Assembly (NCBI GenBank): GCA_964019055.1
Contig: OZ025209.1
Coordinates: 1,864,197 to 1,928,196, forward strand
Reading direction: 5' to 3'
Length of the DNA stretch: 64,000 bases
DNA from: Anthopleura xanthogrammica
Taxonomy: Eukaryota > Cnidaria > Anthozoa > Actiniaria > Actiniidae
The translations under genes and the position numbers were made by a program. A model generated the notes under the pieces. That model was not told where the DNA came from. It saw only the letters and a list, made by a program, of their open reading frames with translations, and did no database searches. This document shows, in pieces, positions 10,661 through 20,634 of the stretch; position 1 is the first letter of the stretch; the number at the start of each line of letters is the position of its first letter.

Positions 10661-12116
10661 AGCTCCTTCTTTTTCTACTTAAATATAGTTCAAATATAGA
10701 AAACATTTAAAAATACTTCTTCGACTGCCTCACTCCAAGCGTATAGGAGAAAAGATGGTGTTGTGTGTTCAGGGGTCCTCACTATTATTTAAGCGGAAAA
10801 ACTGGAAATTCTGGTTGGAAAATAAATGGAATGCAGTGTCATTCCGATCGGAAAGTTCCGAGAACTCGGTCTTCCGATTGAGGTAATCCACTTTTCCCGC
10901 TTTTTATTTGTTCTTCCGGTAGATGCGTGTACCATTTGTCGGAAGTCAAAGTTTCCCGCTCTTTTTGGTTCTTCCGGTAGACGCGTGTACCATTTGCCGG
11001 AAGTTTGTCTGATTAGGACAAAAACTGCAGTACTAAAAGACTTGTTCTTAGCTATACTGAGTAATTAAATGGAGTGTAATTCTCACAGTTTACTAAATAA
11101 AGGACGCCATATATATGTATTCTTTCACTATACATTATGTTTATGTACTGTGGTCAGTCTGTCTGGTTGTTTGTTTGTCTATTGTTTATTTATTTATTTG
11201 TTTGTTTGAGGGATTTCCAAGAACGAACTAGCCTTAGTGAATTCATTTTTACCATGAACACTTCGTTGTCAGGGCTTGTGTGATCACAAAATATTGTTCA
11301 AAGATAACAGAATCGTCTACTACTGTTTTGTTTACCAACTATTTAGCCACGATTTATTTAACAACTGTATGTTATAGAAGATTTAGTTTATAGGAATGAT
11401 TTCACTGTTAAATTTTTAGAAGGGTTTCCAGTTTTTTCACATGCACGTCAATATTGACATTGGCTGGTGTCACTATTGAACAACTAATAAAGCCTCAAAC
11501 GACCATCAAACGGTAATAAGTGCTCTGTGTCAACTGTGGAAAACTTTTTGGATCATTTTTTTACCGTATCAAAATACATTTTTAAGACTGAAGAGAACCG
11601 TTCAGTAATTATAAACCTCCAGTATTGTCCTTGGTGTCTGATTGGTTATTAGTGATGTCATATTCTATTTTAAGTACCACATATCAGTCAGTCAAAACGA
11701 TACAAATTTGATCATCATTAAAGATGGCGACGATTTCCATTTCTCAACATTGTCGTTAAAAAGGATTACACTTCAATAAAGGTAAGCAAGAAATTATCTA
11801 TAAAAAGTACAAATTTTAAATGTCTTTTTGAGATAGTTTCGTAGAAGAATACCGCCATAACCTTTTGCCATCTTTCACGGGTCATTGAATCGCTGTCGGA
11901 CCGTTTAATCTCTACAAGTTTAATACCACCCTTTTTTGGCGAAAATATGATGTTTTTTTCAACATTTACTCCAGTATTTATGATTTACTGATATGTTTGA
12001 ATTAAAGTCGATGTAAGATGAATTTATTATTCATTTAAAACGTTTTGTCCGCATAGAATTTGTTGGCCACAACTAATGGCACATTAAACAGGTCAGTGCT
12101 GTCAGAATTCAACAAG
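10661..12116. other. CAP1-CAP2 intergenic region with short tandem duplication
   Basis: Contains the CAP1 3' UTR (AATAAA at 10821) and a two-copy duplication of about 57 bp at 10896-11010 (ttcttccggtag, gcgtgtaccatttg). A TTTA/TTTG-rich run lies at 11160-11210. No coding exon is seen. Confidence 0.5.
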
Positions 12117-13853
12117 ATGAATGGTTCGTGGAGACTCTCTTTTATAGCTTTATTGAGCCTTGGTATTCAACAGATCACACAAGCATGGCCTTCAGGTACG
12201 TGTTCTAAACAAAGGTCGTTTTCGTTCGTTCTAAAATGTCTTTCACATTTCTCTGTAACTTGAAGAGGCATCCATGATAATGGGTCCAGGCTGCACACTG
12301 TTCAAGAACCACCCAATATTCCCCTTCACAGTTACCTGCGCCATCTTGAAAGGTAGCCATGCCTTTGCATCGAAGCGAGACGAACGGTGAGCTTGCAATG
12401 ATAGACATGTGAATAATTGTCCAAGGTGTTAAAAAAGGTCTCTATCGTTGCAAACTCGCCGTTCGTCTCCTTTCGATGCAAAGGAATGGCTACCTTTCAA
12501 GATGGCGCAGGGAACTGCGAAGGGGACTACGTTCCCTAATCGATCTTTGCGACATTTGGAAACTGTTGAATAAACCAATTATAATTCTGCAAGTTGGTAA
12601 TCTCCCACACGCGCCGATAAAAATCATGTAATATTTCCCGCCGTTTCAGATGTAACTAATGACGTCGGTACAACGAGAGATTAGTTGTCCTTCAACATGA
12701 CAGGGAAGGATCACTCATGAAGAGTGCGTCAATGTTCTTGACATGCATGGCATAAGTGCCTTTCGTTTCTCAATTAAAGTTTGACAGCAATGATTGACTA
12801 ATTTCAGGACTAAACAGCTCGACACAGAAGAGAACTATTGAAATGCAAACAGCATACGTGTACAGGAAGGCTTCTCAGCGCTCGCCGCATTACTCAGGTA
12901 ACGCCTATACTTCAATCTGTCTTACGATACCTGACAGATCACGCGATATTTCCCCGGGATATTTCTCCGCGGCCATATTGGGAAGGGAGGAAAATTACCA
13001 ATTTCCAGCTTTGACTAAGCATTACCACAATATGTCCTCCAAGTTACTGCATACAGATTCTTGTTTCTGCAGTTATTCTAGGTAGCAGCGGCAAAAGCGT
13101 CGAAGGACCTGCTCTCCCCTCTCCTGGTGGGGATGAGATTCATCGTGTCCAAGGATTTCTGATTAACAACGATGATGTAGTGCAGGGTACGTCGAATATA
13201 TAATGAATACATAATGAATACATAATGAATACATAATGAATGCAGCCTAAGAACGTTTGCGATTAGGTGAAAGGAATGGTTACTCGAAAAATTTAAAGCC
13301 ACAAATGAGTAATGAAGATTTCCAATTGTTTTCTTGGTTAGACGAATCGTCAAGTTTCTCCAAGGCAGGCCTTCTTGTGCACAACAGATATCGCATGCTC
13401 CATCACGCACCACCGCTGTCCTGGTCAGACAGACTGGCTAAGCAAGCAGAACAAGTTGCATACGACCTCGCAAAGAAGCGAACAGACTCAAAGCGCAGCG
13501 AGATTCTCATGGACACAGTCGGTGAAAACGTCGAGAGATTATTCTCCGTGAGCTACAACTGCGATGGTAGAGCAGCCATAGAAGCGGTGGATCGCTGGTA
13601 CAAAGAATCCAGTGATTACAGCTTTGCCTATCATCACCTTACCGAGAAGACGAATTCCTTCACTCAACTTGTTTGGAAGGGAACGACTACGTTTGGCATG
13701 GGTTGCGCGCTGAGGAAAGGACTTTTGACGAACGATGTGTTTGTAGTGGCGCTGTACTCGCCACCAGGAAACGTAAAGGAAGAAGTTGGGACTAATGTAT
13801 TGAGATCAGGAGAACTGAAACAGAAGGATGATGTGTATTCGAACATATTCTAA
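12117..13853 (+). CDS. Secreted CAP-domain protein 2 with long N-terminal extension (289 aa)
   Basis: Exons are 12117-12195, 12808-12897, 13073-13186 and 13267-13853; all introns are phase 1; 870 nt with stop TAA. The signal peptide is MNGSWRLSFIALLSLGIQQI, with cleavage likely near TQA. About 90 residues with no recognised domain (exons 2-3, Ser/Gln/Gly-rich, PALPSPGGDE) separate it from the CAP domain. That domain has LHHAPPLSWSDRLAKQAEQ, VGENVERLF, DRWYKESSDYSF, FTQLVWKGTTTFGMGCA and FVVALYSPPGN. In the CAP tetrad both glutamates are kept (GEN; WYKES), but neither histidine is; the second is Ser (NSFTQ). The pair SYNCDG and GMGCAL may form a disulphide. The exon-4 acceptor at 13266 is the only one that avoids an immediate stop. 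Likely a tandem duplicate of CAP1. Confidence 0.87.
12306..12536. mobile_element. Fold-back element (CAP2 intron 1)
   Basis: Two arms of about 95 bp (12306-12405 and 12439-12536) are near-perfect reverse complements, for example gccatcttgaaaggtagcca against tggctacctttcaagatggc, separated by a 33-bp loop. No coding content. Typical of a fold-back or MITE insertion; a transcript could form a long stem. Confidence 0.85.
13198..13246. repeat. 11-bp tandem repeat upstream of CAP2 exon 4
   Basis: About four copies of an 11-bp unit (taatgaataca) sit directly before the exon-4 acceptor region, in the place normally occupied by the branch point and polypyrimidine tract. The acceptor itself (gcgattag) is pyrimidine-poor. 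Confidence 0.75.
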
Positions 13854-14517
13854 TATATGAACACACTAGAGGACTATAACAAATTGTGCATATTCTGTAC
13901 GCTACTTTTAAGTAAAACGTCTATCAGTCGATAACTCACTGGTTGAGGAAAACGTCTGTTTAAATTCAACCGAAAGGGTTGTGTCCAAATAGATTGTTTA
14001 GATAAGGGCTTATCCGTGGGTTCCTATATGGTGCCTGTGGCCACAACCCCTCACATTGAAACCTTTACGCGTGACAAGCAAAGCATATCTCGGAAGTAGG
14101 CTATTGAGTGCACAAGCCAACATATCGTCCCCAGGCTATTTCACTCCATTTTAGCAACCACTCAAATTTGTATTCAGAATGTCTTATAGGACATGAAAGG
14201 TACGGCAATTGGAGCGCACAACATACCACCACGCCTCTATCCATTTCCACTGTCCCGGGTCACTCGAACTTGTCAACCGGTGAGGTACCCTGTATCAGAG
14301 TTCGTTGACCCATAAACAGGGCAGCGGGTGTCATCTTGACTTTTATTCCACAGTTCACTGAAGACAAATAAACCTAGCCATTAATTTTTAACGCATGGGT
14401 TTCCTGTGGCATTATATCATTGATTTCCAGCCTTGCTTGATTGTGTTATGAATAAAATATCAGACCTAATTTCCCCGTCATTTTGGGGTCGAAATTTAGG
14501 ATCCCATTTCGTCGAAA
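13854..14517. other. CAP2 3' UTR and spacer
   Basis: Holds a poly(A) signal candidate AATAAA at 14451, only about 60 bp before the ATG of the next gene, which leaves little room for a separate promoter. An upstream non-coding exon of the next gene could lie here. No other feature is seen. Confidence 0.4.
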
Positions 14518-17500
14518 ATGATGGATATTTTGCCGAGATACCGTCAAATCTTTCTCATACTCCTTGTGTTCCTCGTATGCTCTGAATGTAAGTATTATCT
14601 CACCTTAACATCAACATTTTAGTAAGCAAAACCACTAAAATTTATTCTTGTCAAGACTGTTTACTTTGGTTCTGTCATTCTACGAGTTTTTTTTTTCCGG
14701 CGCCAGCTAATTTTTATTATATTTGTCAGTCTGTAAACATTTTTTTATCTCAACATCGCATCATCAAAATATAACAACACTTTATTTCTGTTTCACAAGT
14801 ATCACTTTTATTGGGAGGAAATTATTGGTAGTAAATAGAACAACCAGTAAAGACAGGTCCTCGTTTTTCTAAGTTTTGTTTCGTGGTTGAAGGAATAATT
14901 TTCTGGGGGTTTACAACTTTTTTATTACCTGTTTAAATAAACGTCTGTATTTTCAAAAAAGACTTTCTGACAAAATGACAAAATCGTCTTGTTTGGTCTT
15001 GTCCATCACAAGTGCTATTAATAGGACAACTAGTAGACACTCGGTGTCTTTTTTTTTAGCCCGAGTGCTTAAAACCACAGACGTTTTTTCTTTTGTCTTG
15101 CCGGCTCAGCTGTTCATGGCATGGTGTATCTAAAGAAGTGTATGCAATTTCGACCCAGTGTGTTGTTTTGTTTTGGTGTTGTGATAATAAAGTTATTGTA
15201 TCGTGATGATTTGTAGTATTTGTGGTTGTTTAGTTAGCTGTGATGGTGTTAGGAGTAGTAGTTGTGGTTTCAATAAAATTGTTGATATAATGTTATGAGT
15301 TTTATAATTATTTGCTGTTATTTGTAGTGGTTAGTAGCAGTAGTAGTGGAGGTGGTGGTGTTGACAGTGGTGGGAGTGGTGGTGCATGGTGGTCGTGGTC
15401 GTGGTAGTAGTAGTAGTGGTAGTGGTAGTGGCAGTGTGCAGTAAAGCTTAGGAAGAGAGATAGCACAGCTTGGTTATAGTTGTTGTCTTGGATTGCTGTA
15501 AAGTGTTGTAGTTGTTGTTGGTGGCGGTGGTGTGTTGGTGGAGTGTGGTAATGCTGGAAATGGTGATATAGTTATTGGTAGTTATTATGCTGATAATAGT
15601 AAACTATTATTTTTAGTTATCAGTTTCCTGTTGTAATCGAATTGCTACACTTCGTTATAGTCTCCAAGTTTGATTGATGTTCTGTTGTAATTGCTGTGCA
15701 CCTATAGTATGCTAATCATTCCATAATTCAATGCAGCCTTAATGTCTTGAACTAAAACAAGTTTCTATTCTCAATTCAAGGTTTTCCTACCAAGCATAAG
15801 AAACCAGGAAACCACAAAAGAACCACGAGGAGCCACTTGAAGGGTGAACCGTTACAAAATTATGACTTGAACTTTAGACTTCAGTTTTTGGAAGTAGTAT
15901 AATGCAACTCTCCAAACTTCAACTTTTGGCTGATCTGAGTCGGACACTCATTACTAAATCACAGAATTGGAATTTAGCATGTTATGTTTCCTGGAGGGAG
16001 AATACCGGAGAACCCGGTGAATAACCCTCGAATCAGGAGAGTAACAGCATGGGAATGTAACGATTTTTCTCTTTTGTGCTGCAGGTCATGGCCATGGAAA
16101 GAGTACGAAAAAAGACTCGGTACGACCATCCAGACAAGAAGTCATGGGTCAGTTAAGATCATTGAAATAAAAACATGAAAATAAAGATAAACCCAAACAA
16201 AAAGAGGGGACTGACTCATTAACAACCTTGAAGTTTGAAAAATCTACGACGGTTACTACAACCGGAAGTGTAAATAACTTCACTTTGGGGTTTTGCGCCT
16301 TCAAAGTCTGTCTTCCCTGTGGATGAGTTGAACTTACTCACAATGTTTTGAATGAAATCCGCAGTGAACAGAACCCAAATGAGAAATTATTAATACATCC
16401 GGTTGACGTCGGTGCATAGATTTGGCTGTTGACTATGATGAGACGGAAGCGCCATTTTCCAGTGATACTCTACGATTGTAAGCTTCGTGACATTGCCTTC
16501 AAAGCTCTTTCAATGAAGACACTTATTGCACAGCAACAGTGATATATTAGGTGATGTCTTCATATGAATTGACCATGTTCAATGTTGCTGAAAACTTGGT
16601 TTGTTTGTTTACAGCTGCCGTGATGCATCCTGGGAAGCTAGACATGAGAGAAGAAAAGGAGCTGTCTCAGATGCAAGACTTCAACAAGGCGTACATCAAT
16701 AACGAGATGGCTGCTGAAACATGTATGTATGAACATCATCAGTAGTGAAATCGTGGCATGATCACGGAGCAACCTTTGAAACAACCAAGGGTAGATTTCT
16801 CATGGCTGAGAAATGGAACAGTAAAGGGTATCGTCACGGAACGGAATTTGCATTTTTTGAACCAATCACAATGCGAGAGACTATTGCTGAGCCAATAAAA
16901 TACTCAGACACGAAACCATCTTGATCACGGCACGGCTCGATTGTGCCTCGAGGTTTTCACAGCCATACAAAATAACAGAATATTGAACACGAAAATCATG
17001 ATGACACGAAATGCCGTTCGGCCATGTTAGCCTTTGGCAATTACACACAGAACTGGAAATCAGGTGTCAGTGCTGATATTTCTCTGCAAATCTTTTGGAC
17101 TTGCGGTACCAATGGTACACACATACAAGCTGTCTTATTTCTAAGATGTCTAGTATAATCAATTATATCTAATGTTAGTGCAAACAAAAAATATTCAGAT
17201 CAATGAATTTATGCTCCTTTTTGCAGCTCTTCTGGCCAACCAGGGTATCGACGATGATTCTGCCCTCAGAATATCCAACATTGAAGCATTGCCTGGTGCC
17301 TTGCGGGGTGCATATGCCTCCAGCTCTCCCAAAACAAAATTCAACGACATGAAAGATGACACTACGAGCATGTCGAAACAGAACGTAGCGGGCTTCAATC
17401 AGGACGAGTATATGCTCGACGCCAACTCGTGGCCCGAGTACAAGATAAAGGACTCGGATTACATGAATAGGAATTTCCGTGTGTTTCCTCAAGGTCCAAA

Positions 17501-18761
17501 CGAAGGTGAAGGTGGGTTCCAAGGTGGTATGATGCCGTACGGAGCACGAGGAAAGATGGAAGAAGGTATGGAAGGCCCGTATGGCGATGGCAACTATGGG
17601 TACCCTCAGCCGCCTCAGACGGCCAGTGATCAACCGAGCCCTCCTCAGATGCCAGATGAAGGTTCACAGATCACATCTATTCCCATGAATGAAGCAAACA
17701 AAGTCCAAAGACTGGTTATGAAAAACAACAAGCACAAACACCCAGCGAGTGAAAACTTCAACGATATGACAGCAGTCTCATCTAAAGGGTCTTCCGATAA
17801 AGGCTTGCTCCATTCAGCAGAGGGGGTCTCAGGTAGTGGGGAAGGTTCTGGAAGCAGTGACCCGAATGTTAAAGGCAATAAAGCACCCTCGAGCCCTAAA
17901 GGAGCTAGCGACACGCCCAAAGCTTCGAATATGAAAAGTCAGGAGAAGGTTGGTGGTAAAGGTGAGGTAGGAGCAGATGTAGGAGGGAAAGGTGCTGCAG
18001 CATCTAGTGCAGGAGGAGGAGGAGGAATTACAGAAGGAGGATCAGGAGATACTGCAGGGGCAGTGGGAACTGGGAAAACAGGATCCGACGGGACAGAAGC
18101 AGCAGCGACTGGAACAAAGGCCAACAGTGACAGCTCCCAAATCTTAAGCTCACAATCAAAGCCAGAACCAACAGCTACTAGTACAAAAACGCCAACACCA
18201 GAAAAAGCAAAACAAACAGCTGATAAAACACAGAATCCTACCGCCAGTGGTAAAAGTGACTCCACGAATGGTAAAACTGAATCTAACGCATCTAATGGGA
18301 CACCAGACTCCAACCTGTCATCAGCAAAAGGTTCAACAGCAAAAGAGATCAAAAACGCTTTATCGATTGCTCAAGGCAACACCCCCCTTGGGCAATTCGC
18401 CGAGTTCTTGAAATCTAAAGGAATAACTTTGACAATAAATAAGGACAAAGCTATGGCCAACTCCAATTCCAATGACGCACCAACGCCTGATAAAGAGAGT
18501 CAACCAAGCTCTACAACAGCACAAAGTGCCCCACCACCAGAATCCATGCTAGCATCTGTTCTTCCCACCACAGGAGAGTCCCTGGCCCAAACCTCAATGA
18601 ATACCAACACCATTACCAAAGCAAATGACTCCCAAGATAGTCAAGCCTCTTCCAACAACTTAGATAATGCTGTAATGAATTGGCAGAATATTGCTCCACA
18701 AAACGCCGGTCAAATAGGAGAACTTTTTCTACGACAATCCACCAAACAAGGACACAACTAA
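14518..18761 (+). CDS. Unrecognised secreted low-complexity protein (591 aa)
   Basis: Exons are 14518-14587, 16085-16147, 16615-16722 and 17227-18761; all introns phase 1; 1776 nt with stop TAA. The signal peptide is MMDILPRYRQIFLILLVFLV, with cleavage near CSE-CHG. Residues about 25-150 are moderately ordered (MREEKELSQMQDFNKAY, LRISNIEALPGALRGAY). A Gly/Met/Tyr/Pro-rich patch follows (PYGARGK, PYGDGNYGYPQPPQ). About 300 residues of Ser, Gly, Ala, Lys and Thr low complexity come next, including GEGSGSSD, a poly-Gly/Ala run and many KT/SKS units. A short tail resumes ordinary composition (AVMNWQNIAPQNAGQIGELF). After the signal peptide it has almost no cysteine. I know no family for it. Composition resembles extracellular matrix, mucus or biomineral-matrix proteins, but that is analogy only. 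A poly(A) signal candidate is AATAAA at 18970. It sits between CAP2 and CAP3 on the same strand. Confidence 0.82.
15320..15560 (+). repeat. Impure GTG/GTA-rich simple repeat (intron 1 of the unknown secreted gene)
   Basis: Interrupted GTG, GTA and TGG triplets (gtggaggtggtggtgttgac, gtagtagtagtagtggtagt) run for about 240 bp. It is low-complexity intronic sequence with no frame conservation. Confidence 0.7.
16745..16960. mobile_element. Dispersed element with gtgccgtgcc-type ends, copy 1
   Basis: On the minus strand it reads gagccgtgccgtgatc, attttattggctcagcaata and gtgattggttcaaa. Related blocks occur at 44085-44270 (twice in tandem: ggctgagcagt, attggttcaaagga) and at 25560-25740 (accgtgccgtgcc, aaccaatcacagtgcgc). 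These look like three copies of one short interspersed family; the ends are not resolved. Confidence 0.5.
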
Positions 18762-20634
18762 TGGCATTATTTTTGGACTTCAATATTTATTTGCCTAGCT
18801 GTGCTGATTGTTCAGTTTTGAAATTGAATTTTTTTATCCCGTAAAAGTACTAGACGGAGTCGTATGTCATATTGATAGAAATAATCACTGTATTCAGTAC
18901 GAATATTAATGGCAAAAGAGTCTTTAACGTTTGTATCAAACTATCTGACTGTTATCAACCCCAGCATGGAATAAAGATCCCATAAACAAAGCTTGTAGTT
19001 TGTTAACTTTTTAAGAACTGGGAAAATATTTTGATATTAAGTAACACTCCCATGCTTTGGGAGCCATGAAGTCCTACTCTAGCCTAGTATGTTACAGTTT
19101 TCATTGCATTGCGGCAAATTGATATGCGCGACGGGTCATCGTTAGTTGCCGGTTGGGTGCAAGAAGGGGCGTTCACCTAGCATGGACCTTAAGGCTCCGT
19201 TCGTGTTGTACCACGCTGTGATACAACAGCCAAAGTTTAATAGATTTTTTAAGATTTTTTTAATAGATTTTTTATCTGCTATTAGTCAAAATCACTTTTA
19301 TACTTTTCTTGGAATTTTTTAGATGCATCATATGTGAATGCGCAATTTTTGCCGTACGACTTGTCTCACGAAGACATTGCGGCACTGCAAGTTGCGAGAG
19401 AATTGAATCTTCTCATACAGGTTTTAGTGTTTTGAAGGAGCTTATAGAGCGTTTGTAGCACGAGTCACTAACGTTGCTAAGTAAACTTTGATGCGCAAAA
19501 GATTGAGGCAACTTGGTGTTACCATTTACCTTTCTGGAGCAGTGTCGATCGTAGATCCTCCCGAGCCTTACCATCTACAGCTAAGGGAAGTGTTAGTGGG
19601 AAGGAAGATTACGACTGACATAAATAACGAATGCGAAGGCCTAGGAATAGGAAGGCCAGACATACATAGCAATCAACGCACAAAAATATTATCATATTTT
19701 CTAAATGAAAAAAAGTTAAGCTCAGTAAAGACTGCGCGCGTTCAACAGCTCAGGTAAATTTAAACTTTAGCCACTCTCTAATAGAATGCCTGGAGTTGAT
19801 GGGAAATTTTATGGAAAACAGGAATTGAAAAAAAAACAGTGAAGTGAAAAAGCTCTCTACCCTTCAGCCCTAGTCAAATAGGCATTTAAAAAGCTTTTCA
19901 CGGAGGAAGCAGGAACTCCTACTAAAAGAATACGTACTGCTACCGGAAAGAACAGGAGAGAACTAACAAAGAAGTCCTACTTCCTTTTCAAAACATGTGT
20001 TATTTGCGCAGTTATTCGAACTGTGTAAGTTGGAGAAACTATGCTCGGAGAACGGAAAAAGAGCAAACGAAACACTAGGTTGACGGCTGAACTGAATTTA
20101 GAAATCCTTCAGTTTCAGGCAAAGATGATTGATGTCATCGTATTGTCTTAGCATGTCTCTCATTGGTTACTTGTACTGATGGTTCTGACTTGTGCAGGTC
20201 ACACATTCACGGTGTTTGCTTCACAAGAGCGATGACCTCATTTTCAAGGTTAGAAAAACAGGGCTTTGTTTCTTGTGACCGAAATCAAGTTTCGTAAAGG
20301 ATGTTTTGATTAAAAAAAGGTATCCTTCTCATTCTGGTAAGTGCAATAAGATATATTCCTAGCAATAGAAAAAAATCTTCTCGAACCATGAAAACTCTTG
20401 TAAAACTCAAGTCTCCAAGGTCTTCAAACTGAGACTAATCTCGAGGCAAAAATAGTACAGTAAGGTCAAAAAATATAAACTTCAATTTCTTCGTCATATG
20501 ATACAAATTCTATCGGATTTGTAAACTTAATACGATTGATTGCCTATATTTTATCTCTTTGATAAAAATTATGATGTTATAGTTATACCCTTGACAGGTT
20601 TACAGGTCAGAGAAAGAGAGACAGCGTGTCGGCG
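18762..20634. other. Intergenic region between the unknown secreted gene and CAP3
   Basis: The first 200 bp is 3' UTR (AATAAA at 18970). From 19320 to 19760 there are short open stretches, but no splice-supported exon and no recognised product. The rest is AT-rich and featureless to me. Confidence 0.4.

Noticed and set aside
16085..16119. Short version of exon 2 of the unknown secreted gene, ending at gactcg
   Set aside because: It leaves phase 0, and exon 3 then hits TGA immediately. The donor at 16148 keeps phase 1 and the frame stays open.
19488..19757. 89-codon open frame between the unknown secreted gene and CAP3
   Set aside because: No homology recognised, no matching splice structure, ordinary length for chance.
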